A DNA stretch of 39,634 bases, from assembly GCA_011391125.1 (NCBI GenBank), contig JAABRE010000048.1:1-39634 (forward strand). Reading direction: 5' to 3'. The notes below the pieces were generated by a model, which was given only the letters and a program-made list of their open reading frames with translations, did not search any database and was not told where the DNA came from. Below are positions 23,442 to 31,591 of the stretch, piece by piece. The DNA is from Synechococcales cyanobacterium S06 (lineage in GTDB: Bacteria; Cyanobacteriota; Cyanobacteriia; Cyanobacteriales; JAABRE01). How positions within the stretch are numbered: position 1 is the first letter of the stretch; each line of letters begins with the position of its first letter. Made by a program: the position numbers and the translations under genes.

Positions 23442-24770
23442 ATGAACATTCAAGAATTATCACAATGGACAGATGAACAGGTATTCGCTAAGACAGGAAA
23501 ACATCTTGATACACTACAAAAAAGAATCTTAGAAGGCACTTTTAGGAGACAAAAGTATCCCCTAATAGCATCCCATAATAATCCTTATAAACAAGATTAT
23601 ATCAAAGAACAGGGAGCTAAGTTATGGAAACTTCTCTCCGAGGTTTTTGAAGAAGAAGGTATTAAACAGTCTAATGTTCACTCCATTTTAGAAAATAAAG
23701 CACCTTCTACTATCTATAATTTTGGTAATTCTTCACCTATTGTTAGTAGTAATATTAATAGTCATATAAATATTTGTCCCGAAAAAACCCAATCTTCAGA
23801 AGACATAGAAAAGCGATCGCCTTCTCCCCAAAATAAAAACCAATCCCCCATAATTGACCTAACAGAAGCACCCGAAATAGAGTATGATATCGATCGCCCT
23901 TCTGACATTTATACCATCAAAAAATGGCTAGAAAATAAGACTAAACTAATCACAATTTATGGTTTAAGTGAAATGGGAAAAACGGCTTTAAGTCTTAAAT
24001 TAATCTCAGAAATTAAAGAACAATTTGATTATATTATTTACCGAAGTTTTAACTATAAAAAACGCACATTTGAAACCCTAAAAACGGAAATTAAACAAAT
24101 TTTAGGCCAAGAAAAAACAGGGACTAAACTAATAGAGTATTTGCAATCACTACGCTGTTTATTAATCTTTGATAACCTAGAAAATATCTTTAAAATAGGA
24201 GAATTATCAGGGGAATATTTAACAGAATATAAAGATTATAGTAACTTCTTTAAACAAATCGCCAATAATAATCATCAAAGTTGTGTAATCTTAATTAGTT
24301 GGGAACAACCCAAGGAAGGGACAACCACAGGGGGATTGTCCCTACATTTAACAGGATTAAATGAGGAGGCCAAGGAAATCTTAAGGAAAAAAGGATTAAA
24401 AGACGAGGAAAAATGGACAGAATTAATAACACTTTATCAAGGACATCCGACCTGGTTAAATAATATAGCCGATACTATCAATGATTATTATAACGGTAAA
24501 GTTTCCCTATTTTTAAGTGAACATTCAGAGGTATTTTTAGACGACTTAGAAACAATTATAACCCCTCATTTTGACCGTTTATCTGAGTTAGAAAAAAAGG
24601 CGCTTAACTGGTTAGCGAATCAAAATGAACCGATAAACATTATTCCCCGTGAATTTTTAGCCGCAATAAAATCCTTAATACGACGAGGTTTAGTCGAAAA
24701 AAATAACTCCCATTTTATACTCAATCCCGTATTTAAAGCATATTGTAGGGTGGGAAATTGCAGCGATTAA
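23442..24770 (+). CDS. STAND/NB-ARC-type ATPase with N-terminal HTH-like domain, C-terminus short
   Basis: 442 residues. Residues about 1-75 (TGKHLDTLQKRILEGTFR) match the helix-turn-helix-like N-terminal domain found in cyanobacterial NB-ARC and vWA-MoxR-associated proteins. A linker follows, then a signalling ATPase domain with Walker A GLSEMGKT at 174-181, Walker B CLLIFDNLE near 239-247, and a winged-helix-like region at 330-430. Full members go on with WD40 or other sensor repeats; here the protein stops at CRVGNCSD, whose codons lie inside a palindromic repeat (GTAGGGTGGG). So it may have lost its sensor. If functional, it could act in signalling, stress or defence; no target is known. 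Confidence 0.8.
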   Translation: MNIQELSQWTDEQVFAKTGKHLDTLQKRILEGTFRRQKYPLIASHNNPYKQDYIKEQGAKLWKLLSEVFEEEGIKQSNVHSILENKAPSTIYNFGNSSPIVSSNINSHINICPEKTQSSEDIEKRSPSPQNKNQSPIIDLTEAPEIEYDIDRPSDIYTIKKWLENKTKLITIYGLSEMGKTALSLKLISEIKEQFDYIIYRSFNYKKRTFETLKTEIKQILGQEKTGTKLIEYLQSLRCLLIFDNLENIFKIGELSGEYLTEYKDYSNFFKQIANNNHQSCVILISWEQPKEGTTTGGLSLHLTGLNEEAKEILRKKGLKDEEKWTELITLYQGHPTWLNNIADTINDYYNGKVSLFLSEHSEVFLDDLETIITPHFDRLSELEKKALNWLANQNEPINIIPREFLAAIKSLIRRGLVEKNNSHFILNPVFKAYCRVGNCSD

Positions 24771-24895
24771 TTTAGTTCTCAATTTTAAATTATAATTCGC
24801 AATTGCCCACCAATTATAGAGGTGGGGCCAAATGGACTACATATTATCTGTTTTTTGCTAAGATTTTTCGCCATTTTATCTACTCATAATTTACG
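24743..24895. repeat. Palindromic repeats at the STAND gene 3' end
   Basis: GTAGGGTGGGAAATTGCAGCG is answered by GCAATTGCCCACC; a second unit GGTGGGGCCAAATGG to CGCCATTTT follows. 57 bases (24821-24877) are nearly identical to 25777-25833, on the other side of the 24993-25695 gene pair. Confidence 0.7.
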
Positions 24896-24992
24896 ATAAA
24901 TTGACACTTTAATATAATTGTGATACAGTTACCCTATAAAAGTGTTAAAAATGCTTAAATTATGAGGCAAAAATTAATCAGAATACAGACTT

Positions 24993-25304
24993 ATGAACAC
25001 TCAATTAGTTAATTCCCTCGCACAAATTATTTTATCGCTTTCAAAAGAAGAAAGAAGTTTGTTAAACTCACAAATAAACTCAGAAATAAAAGCAAATTCT
25101 GAGTCAGATAATATTGATGAGCAAATTTTGGATTTAGAAAATAAATTAAAATGTTATGAAACTCAATATCAAATGTCATCTCAAGACTTTTATCAAAAGT
25201 TTCACACTGGTGAATTAGGAGATGATATAGATTTTTTTGAATGGAGTGTATTTTATGAAATGTGGTTATCAGGACAACAGGAATTAAAATTTAATCATAA
25301 TTAA
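24993..25304 (+). CDS. Putative antitoxin partner of the DUF6516/TumE-type gene
   Basis: 103 residues, no family named with certainty. It has a helical N-terminal part (NSLAQIILSLSKEERSLLN), a coiled-coil-like stretch IDEQILDLENKLKCYETQY, and a conserved-looking tail QDFYQKFHTGELGDDIDFFEWSVFYEMW. Its stop is one base from the start of the next gene, so they are a coupled pair. Acidic, helical small proteins of this type precede many toxin genes. A TTGACA hexamer stands at 24901, about 90 bases upstream. Confidence 0.65.
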   Translation: MNTQLVNSLAQIILSLSKEERSLLNSQINSEIKANSESDNIDEQILDLENKLKCYETQYQMSSQDFYQKFHTGELGDDIDFFEWSVFYEMWLSGQQELKFNHN

Positions 25305-25305
25305 G

Positions 25306-25695
25306 ATGAATCTTCAAAATTACATTGAAATGATTAAATACAAATTAAATAGCAGTTTAATTATTGATTCTTTTCAAATTATAGATGAAAGAATATTATT
25401 TAATCGAGGTTATTTCCGAGCTAGATTAATTTTAAAAAATGAAGATTTTTTAGAGATTGCTGAATCTTTTACTGTTATTGATAATCGTTTAGTTACTTTA
25501 AGCTATCGTTATCAATGGATGACTGGAAATAAACAACAATTTAAAAAACGCTGGGATAATGTGGAACATTTTCCTGATTTGTCTAACTTTCCCCATCATG
25601 TTCATGTGGGCAATGAATCTGTTGTAAATCCTAGCAAGTCAAGGAATATTTTACAAATTCTGACTTTAATTGAAAATGAGATACAAAATAAGTAA
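25306..25695 (+). CDS. DUF6516/TumE-like toxin family protein
   Basis: 129 residues. Features I recall for this family are present: RARLILKNEDFLEIAESF, SYRYQWM, KKRWDN and FPHHVHV. This family is now treated as the toxin part of a toxin-antitoxin system (TumE). A residue pattern of charged Arg/Trp/His with an aromatic core suggests an RNA-acting fold, but the activity is not established from sequence. Translated right after the preceding gene. The pair lies between near-identical repeat units. Confidence 0.72.
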   Translation: MNLQNYIEMIKYKLNSSLIIDSFQIIDERILFNRGYFRARLILKNEDFLEIAESFTVIDNRLVTLSYRYQWMTGNKQQFKKRWDNVEHFPDLSNFPHHVHVGNESVVNPSKSRNILQILTLIENEIQNK

Positions 25696-25709
25696 AAAGG
25701 AATTAATCT

Positions 25710-25935
25710 CAGGGGGTTTTTAATAAGATTTTTCGCCATTTTACCCACCCTACCAATTATTAATTTAACTATAATTGGTGGGGCCAAATGGACTACATAT
25801 TATCTGTTTTTTGTTAAGATTTTTCGCCATTTTACCCACCCTATAAATTATTAATTTAACTGTATTTGGTGGGCAAAATGGATTTAATATTATTAGTTTT
25901 CGTAAGATATTTTTCGCCATTTTACCCACCCTACA
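25710..25935. repeat. Tandem array of three palindromic repeat units
   Basis: Three copies, about 90 bp apart, of a unit beginning AAGATTTTTCGCCATTTTAC and containing ACCCACCCTA. Between them GGTGGGGCCAAATGG or GGTGGGCAAAATGG pairs with the next CCATTTTACCCACC, making hairpins. It lies between the toxin-like gene and the 3' end of the AI-2E family gene, and may act as a terminator for both. Confidence 0.75.
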
Positions 25936-25939
25936 AATT

Positions 25940-27010
25940 TTATTCGTTACTTTTTTCTGCTAATAATTTGGGTTGCAAATAAAGGTTTTCTAGCAAAACA
26001 GAAGCTCCAGCAACCCAAGGAGGTACTATTAAAGCGCCAATAATTCCTAATACTTGAGCACCTCCTAATACTGCTAATAATTGATACAAAGGAGTTACTT
26101 TTACTGAAGAACCAACCAGTAAAGGATCTAAAATATAAGTCTCAACATTTTGGATAATTACAAACAGTAATAACACCCAAAGAAATGTCCAACCTCCTAA
26201 AGAAACTGCCACAATTAAAGGAGGAATCGCACCAATAACTGGTCCAAAAAACGGAATTAAATTAGTAATTCCGGCAATTGCTCCCAAACCTAAAGCTAAC
26301 TCGGAAATACCTAAAAATTTTAAGCCAAAAGTAATCGCAATTGCGAGGATACCAGAAACTACAATTCTTCCCTGAATATAACCCCCCATTCTAAGACTAA
26401 CTATGGGCATTTGTGCCGCTAATTTTTCATCCCAAGGTTTAGGAAATAAACTTACAATACCCTCAATTAATGTTTTTGAACCTGATAGTAAATAACCGGA
26501 AAGAAACAGGGATAAAATAATACTTAAAACTCCGCCAATAATCCCCCTTGTTACTCCATAAGATTGCACTAATAACTCTTGAGAAGAACGAAAACCCCAA
26601 GCAATAATTGCCTGCACATTAAATAACTTATTAATTAATTCAATGGTTTCGGGTTGATCTATTCCCAAGCGAATAACTAAGTCTTTAGTAACAATTTGTA
26701 ATACTTCTAAATAACTCGGTAATTTGTTAATTAATTTCTCAATTTGTTGGATCACAGTTGGTCCAATTATTAAGCCAATTCCTGTTAAAATAGATAGCAA
26801 ACCAAGATAGACTAAAATAACCGCTAACCAACGGGGAATTTTCAATTTTTCAGCGCGATTAATAATAGGAGCTAAAGTCGCAGCAATGACAATAGCTATC
26901 ATTAAAATGAGTAGCAAACTTCTTAATTGCCACAATAACACTAAGGTTAAACCGCAGGCAATAATTAAGACTATATTAGCAGTTGAAATGGTAATTTTTC
27001 GCTCTGACAT
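25940..27010 (-). CDS. AI-2E family transporter
   Basis: 356-residue polytopic inner membrane protein of the PerM/AI-2E (UPF0118) family. Hydrophobic helices are seen at about 10-45, 62-85, 150-180, 210-240, 243-275 and 305-335, near the expected eight spans. Family signatures include ITNLIPFFGPVIGAIPPL and LDPLLVGSSVKVTPL. Members export AI-2 or act as sodium/proton antiporters, so the substrate is not assigned. It starts at ATG 27010, divergent from the AAA ATPase, and ends at the palindromic array. The 27011-27235 gap shows no gene. Confidence 0.92.
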   Translation of the reverse strand: MSERKITISTANIVLIIACGLTLVLLWQLRSLLLILMIAIVIAATLAPIINRAEKLKIPRWLAVILVYLGLLSILTGIGLIIGPTVIQQIEKLINKLPSYLEVLQIVTKDLVIRLGIDQPETIELINKLFNVQAIIAWGFRSSQELLVQSYGVTRGIIGGVLSIILSLFLSGYLLSGSKTLIEGIVSLFPKPWDEKLAAQMPIVSLRMGGYIQGRIVVSGILAIAITFGLKFLGISELALGLGAIAGITNLIPFFGPVIGAIPPLIVAVSLGGWTFLWVLLLFVIIQNVETYILDPLLVGSSVKVTPLYQLLAVLGGAQVLGIIGALIVPPWVAGASVLLENLYLQPKLLAEKSNE

Positions 27011-27235
27011 TACAGTACAATTGATAATAGGAAAAAATGATTAATTTTTTTTTAAGTATAGCATTTTCTACTTTATTTTAAAAGTTAAAGTTAGCTAAAC
27101 TAAGAGTCAAATTTATTCTTTCAGCTTGTTACTTACTTCAATCTTAACAAAGATTAGAATCTCCATTAACTAATGGTTAATTATTAATATATAATAATTG
27201 GATAAACTTTTTTGAATATTTATTATATCGAAAAT

Positions 27236-28297
27236 ATGTTTAAAACTATTGAGATCAAAAATTTACGAGGTATTGCTGAATTAAAGATTAATGATTTGAG
27301 TAAAATCAATGTTTTTGTGGGACCAAATAATTGTGGAAAAACAACTATTTTAGAGTCGATTTTTTTATTACTTGGTATTTCTAATCCCCAAATATCTTTG
27401 CTAATTAATAATCTGAGAGATTTATCGCATTCTGAAAATAATGATTTTCGCTTTAATTTTAGAGATTTTAATTATGAAAATATTATTTCTTTAAAATGTA
27501 GAGATGATCATGATGGTGAAAGATATTTAAAAATTACCCCTATTTTCTCTAATCAAATTATTACCAAAATTGAGCAGAAAAATTATCTTACTAATGAGGA
27601 GCCTTTAAGTACAAATACTTTTAAAGAGGCGATCGGGTTAAATTTTGATTTTCAGAAAAAAAATGATCAGGAAAATTATCATTCTGAATTAAAAATTGAT
27701 CGACTAAATATGCAGGTTTCTATTGATGGTAAATATCAGGAATCTTTAAGGGGAATATTTTTAAATAATAAAACATTATATTCTAGTTTAGTCGAAAAAA
27801 TTGATCAAATTCAAAGGACAAAAAAGAAACAAGAATTAATTGAAATCCTGAAAAAAATTGATCCTAAAGTGGTTGATATAGCTTTATCTCATAATAATTT
27901 AATTTATGTTGATATTGGAATCGAACAAATGATTCCTGTTAATCTTATGGGAGATGGTTTTAAAAAATCTTGTGCAGTAATTTCCCATTTATTAATTTTA
28001 AAAGATGGTTTTCTAATAATAGATGAAATAGAAAATGGCTTACATTATCAAGCTCTTTATATTCTCTGGAAAGCTATTATTGAAGCTTCTAATAAATTTA
28101 ATGTCCAAATATTTCTCTCAACCCATAGTTATGAGGCTATTAAAGTTCTGATTCAAGTAATAGAAAAAAATAAATTTGATCCCAATGATCTAAGGTTATT
28201 ATCTATTCAAAAGTTAAATAATAACGAACATAAATGTTATAACTACAATTTTGATGAACTGGAAGCACATATTAATAGTAATGTGGAAATTAGATAA
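27236..28297 (+). CDS. AAA-family ATPase (AAA_15/OLD-like)
   Basis: 353 residues; ATG 27236 is preferred to a TTG at 27212. ABC/SMC-type ATPase of the overcoming-lysogenisation group. Walker A GPNNCGKT (29-36), a signature-like NLMGDGFKKSCAV, Walker B FLIIDEIENGLH (259-270), and H-loop STHSYEAI with H297 are present. The middle is a variable helical insertion. No TOPRIM domain is fused; instead the next gene, 22 bases later, is a TOPRIM-like DUF3226 protein. A two-gene ATPase plus TOPRIM-like effector is the plan of PARIS (AriA/AriB) and split OLD systems, so a role in phage defence is a reasonable inference. Confidence 0.85.
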   Translation: MFKTIEIKNLRGIAELKINDLSKINVFVGPNNCGKTTILESIFLLLGISNPQISLLINNLRDLSHSENNDFRFNFRDFNYENIISLKCRDDHDGERYLKITPIFSNQIITKIEQKNYLTNEEPLSTNTFKEAIGLNFDFQKKNDQENYHSELKIDRLNMQVSIDGKYQESLRGIFLNNKTLYSSLVEKIDQIQRTKKKQELIEILKKIDPKVVDIALSHNNLIYVDIGIEQMIPVNLMGDGFKKSCAVISHLLILKDGFLIIDEIENGLHYQALYILWKAIIEASNKFNVQIFLSTHSYEAIKVLIQVIEKNKFDPNDLRLLSIQKLNNNEHKCYNYNFDELEAHINSNVEIR

Positions 28298-28319
28298 AAA
28301 ATATTAGGAAAATAGGAAA

Positions 28320-28889
28320 ATGAATTCTCTTTTTGTGGAAGGAAAAGCAGACGAAAAATTTGTATTTGACTTAATTTATTTCTTAAATCCTGAATTCTCA
28401 AATATTGTCAAGATAATTCCCACTAATGGTTTTCAAAATATTAGTAAATTCAAAAATCAAATTGAAAAGACTAAGGATTTTGGTGGTCAAAATTTGATAA
28501 TTTTTGATGCGGATGATAATATAGAGACAAAACAAGATTTAATCGCTAAAATTGCCCATGAATTAAATTTAGAAATAGCAACTTTCTTTTTTCCCAATAA
28601 CAGTGATAATGGCTGTTTAGAAGACTTACTTTCACAGATTATTAATCCCAAACATCAAGGAATTATAGACTGTTTTGAACAATATCAATTGTGTCTCAGT
28701 AAACAGGAAACAAAATATACCTTACCCAATAAAAAAGCGAAAATCTACGCTTATTTAGAAGCCTTATTATCATCTCAAAAATCTGCTCAAATTAAAGAAG
28801 AAAATAGAAATTATTTAGATAGAGAAATTTGGGATTTAGATTCAGAAAATCTCACCCCTTTAAAAAATTTTCTCAATCAAATATTTTAG
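28320..28889 (+). CDS. DUF3226 TOPRIM-like protein
   Basis: 189 residues. TOPRIM-like acidic pattern: E7 in LFVEGKADEKF, D63-A-D65 in IIFDADDN, and SDNGCLEDLL with D96 and E101. These would bind magnesium for nuclease or nucleotidyl chemistry. DUF3226 is grouped with TOPRIM-like folds. Its start follows the ATPase stop by 22 bases with GGAAAATAGGAAA upstream, so one operon is likely. Converges with recQ with only 14 bases between ends. Target unknown. Confidence 0.82.
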   Translation: MNSLFVEGKADEKFVFDLIYFLNPEFSNIVKIIPTNGFQNISKFKNQIEKTKDFGGQNLIIFDADDNIETKQDLIAKIAHELNLEIATFFFPNNSDNGCLEDLLSQIINPKHQGIIDCFEQYQLCLSKQETKYTLPNKKAKIYAYLEALLSSQKSAQIKEENRNYLDREIWDLDSENLTPLKNFLNQIF

Positions 28890-28903
28890 TAGAAAATTTA
28901 ACC

Positions 28904-31033
28904 TTATCTATTTTGTTTCTGTCGCCAAGCCCTGACTAATTTTAATTCATCATAACTGTAATCTTCTCCTAAATTTTCTCGTAAAGTTTTTAATGAATAA
29001 TCACCTAATTTATTAATCATTTTGAGAATTTCTTTTTGTTTAGTTTCAGAAACAAAATCATTAATATTAACTGGTTGATTCATTAAAATTAATTCACTTA
29101 AATGATAAGCAATTGTCCCCATTGTTAAACCACGTTTTTCCGCAATTTCTGCTATATTTAAACCCTGTTGATAGAATTGTAAGGTTACCATTTGACTATC
29201 GGAAGGTAAAGCTATGGGTAATTCTTGTTGTTGGCAAAATGCCCTGATTTCTGAGACAAATATATCCCCATATTGACTAGCTTTATGGGAATTTACTCCC
29301 GATATTTCTGAAAATTCTTTAATATTTTGAGGTCGTAATAAGGCGAATAAATTCAGGGTATTATCTTGAAATACCACATAGGGAGCTATATTATTTGCAT
29401 CAGCAATATATTTGCGTAATTGTTTGAGTCTATCTAATAATAAAGCGGCTTCAGCTTGGCGCTCATTATACTCACCTAAAATTTGTTTAATATCTTGTTT
29501 CTTAATAGGAATAATTACTGAACGTTCATCTCTGAATACTTCCCAGCTTAATTTATTTAATTTTAAGATTCGATAACCGTCTGTCGTTTCATTCATTAAT
29601 CCTTGGTGCAATAACGCTCTACTTAGATTTTTCCATTGGTCAATACTTTTATCTTTACCAATACCATAAGTCGATAATAAATGATGTCCATTTTTTTCTA
29701 TTTTCTGATTTTTAGCCCCCCTTAGAATATCAATAATATGCATCATGCCAAATCTTTGATTAACTCGCGCAACACAAGATAAAAACTTTTTAGCTTCCGT
29801 AGTCCAATCTTCAGTAATTAATGGATTTAAACAGTTATCACAATTAGCACAATTTCCCTTAAATCTTTCTCCAAAATAACTTAATTGAATCTTTCTCCTG
29901 CATTCCGTACCTTCAGAATATTCAATAATTTTTTCCAGTTGTTGTTTAGCTATTCTTTGTTCATCTTGATTCTCTTTTTGAGAAATAATGAAATTAATTT
30001 TACTAACATCACTTAAACTAAAAAATACGACACATTTAGAAGGTTCACTATCCCTTCCAGCTCGACCTGATTCCTGATAGTAACTCTCAATATTTTTCGG
30101 TAAATCATAATGAAAAACAAACCGAACATCTGGTTTATTAATACCCATTCCAAAGGCAACTGTTGCCACCATGACTTGAATATCATCTCGAATAAAACTG
30201 TTTTGGTTATTAATCCTTTCTTGATCACTTAATCCGGCATGATAAGGTAAAGCTTTAATTCCATCATTTTGTAATCTAAGAGCGAGATTATCTACACTTT
30301 TTCTACTCATACAATAGATAATTCCTGCACCTTTTTCTAAACGAATTTCCTTTAATAATTGGTTATAACTATGGCGATTTTTTTCCCTAACTTCATAATA
30401 TAAATTAGGACGATTAAAACTAGAAATATGAATAGCAGGTTCTCTTAATTGTAATTGTGTAATAATATCGTGTTGTACCCTTTTCGTTGCCGTTGCGGTA
30501 AGAGCCGAAATAGGAATTTGGGGATAACGTTGCCGTAATTCTTTAATTCGTCGATATTCGGGGCGAAAATCATGACCCCATTCCGAGATACAATGGGCCT
30601 CATCAATGGCAAAAGCTGACACTCCCACCTGATTAATCAGATTATCTAAAAACGAAGTAAATCGCTCCGACATTAATCTTTCTGGAGCTAAATATAACAG
30701 TTTAATCTTATTATTTAAAATGGCGGATTCTCGACGATAAATTTCTTCGGGTTCTAGGGTACTATTAATAAAAGTAGCACCTATTCCATTATCAGTTAAA
30801 GTATCAACTTGATCCTGCATTAAAGCAATTAAAGGAGAGATAACTATGGTAATTCCAGATTTTAATAAAGCTGGTAATTGAAAACAAAGAGATTTGCCTC
30901 CTCCCGTGGGCATTATTATTAGTAAATCCCGATTTTGTAAAGCTTGCTCAATAATTTCTTTTTGGCCTTCCCGAAATTTATCATAACCAAAAAATTGTTT
31001 TAATGATTGTTCTAAAGAGTGCAATTGATACAT
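28904..31033 (-). CDS. recQ: ATP-dependent DNA helicase RecQ
   Basis: 3'-5' DNA helicase in recombination and repair. 709 aa. Motif I MPTGGGKSLCFQLPA, Ia SPLIALMQDQV, motif II DEAH in AIDEAHCISEWGHDFR, motif III ALTATATKRV, motif V VATVAFGMGINKPDV, motif VI YYQESGRAGRD, then the RQC zinc-binding cysteines (CRRKIQLSYFGE, CANCDNC), an HRDC domain around 520-600, and a C-terminal HTH (AEIAEKRGLTMGTIAYHL). All parts are intact. The start codon is ATG at 31033. The gene is convergent with the AAA/DUF3226 pair. Confidence 0.97.
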   Translation of the reverse strand: MYQLHSLEQSLKQFFGYDKFREGQKEIIEQALQNRDLLIIMPTGGGKSLCFQLPALLKSGITIVISPLIALMQDQVDTLTDNGIGATFINSTLEPEEIYRRESAILNNKIKLLYLAPERLMSERFTSFLDNLINQVGVSAFAIDEAHCISEWGHDFRPEYRRIKELRQRYPQIPISALTATATKRVQHDIITQLQLREPAIHISSFNRPNLYYEVREKNRHSYNQLLKEIRLEKGAGIIYCMSRKSVDNLALRLQNDGIKALPYHAGLSDQERINNQNSFIRDDIQVMVATVAFGMGINKPDVRFVFHYDLPKNIESYYQESGRAGRDSEPSKCVVFFSLSDVSKINFIISQKENQDEQRIAKQQLEKIIEYSEGTECRRKIQLSYFGERFKGNCANCDNCLNPLITEDWTTEAKKFLSCVARVNQRFGMMHIIDILRGAKNQKIEKNGHHLLSTYGIGKDKSIDQWKNLSRALLHQGLMNETTDGYRILKLNKLSWEVFRDERSVIIPIKKQDIKQILGEYNERQAEAALLLDRLKQLRKYIADANNIAPYVVFQDNTLNLFALLRPQNIKEFSEISGVNSHKASQYGDIFVSEIRAFCQQQELPIALPSDSQMVTLQFYQQGLNIAEIAEKRGLTMGTIAYHLSELILMNQPVNINDFVSETKQKEILKMINKLGDYSLKTLRENLGEDYSYDELKLVRAWRQKQNR

Positions 31034-31152
31034 TTTTTTTGCCGATAAGTTAATAGTTAAATTGTAACCTTAATCATGTACAAAAGTAAAAAAAGTTATA
31101 AATTAACAAATTTAGGGGATAATAAGAAGATAAATAGTTATTAAATTTGATT

Positions 31153-31404
31153 ATGCCAAGAAAAGCAGACGAATACGCAGTTTTTATTTTTCTAAACACT
31201 GGTCACAAAGAAGAAGTACGTTTTTCCACCATTCAAGAATTTCAAAAATGGTACAGTGGGGAATTAATTCCCAAAGGTGATTCCAAGGATTTTATTAATG
31301 TACCCATCAAAAATATTCAGGGTGAATATATGGTCTTACGTCCGGCAAGTGTTGTAGCAATTAGGGTTGAGCCAGTATTTCTGGGTAGTGTAGAACGATT
31401 TTAG
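31153..31404 (+). CDS. Small conserved cyanobacterial protein
   Basis: 83 residues from ATG 31153 (PRKADEYAVFIF); TTG 31147 in frame is less likely. The product is a compact alpha/beta protein with EEVRFSTIQEFQKWYSGEL, a hydrophobic strand after NVPIKNI, and VLRPASVVAIRVEPVF near the end. I do not recognise a function. A perfect stem-loop at 31411-31433 ends it, so it is a monocistronic gene divergent from recQ. Confidence 0.75.
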   Translation: MPRKADEYAVFIFLNTGHKEEVRFSTIQEFQKWYSGELIPKGDSKDFINVPIKNIQGEYMVLRPASVVAIRVEPVFLGSVERF

Positions 31405-31410
31405 CACTTT

Positions 31411-31433
31411 TTAGCCTGCTTTTTGCAGGCTAA
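31411..31433 (+). terminator. Stem-loop terminator
   Basis: TTAGCCTGC, five T loop, GCAGGCTAA, then TTATTTC. A 9-bp perfect stem just 7 bases after the stop of the small conserved gene. The following gap 31434-31591 holds a degenerate GGTTCGTTGTTGG-type repeat but no gene. Confidence 0.65.
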
Positions 31434-31591
31434 TTATTTCAGAAGTTAATGTTAATAATAAACCCAAATATTAACATTTATTTTGTGTTAATATTTTGTT
31501 AACAACCTCGGTTCGTTGTTGGCCTTTAGGGCTAATCACGCTAATATAGTTAAAATAATTGTTACTTGTTGATAAATTAGGAAGATAAAAA

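Noticed and set aside
25710-25935. Regularly spaced repeats that might be a CRISPR array
   Set aside because: There are only three units about 90 bp apart, the spacers are themselves similar, and the units pair as hairpins with related copies at 24743 and 18469. No cas gene is visible.
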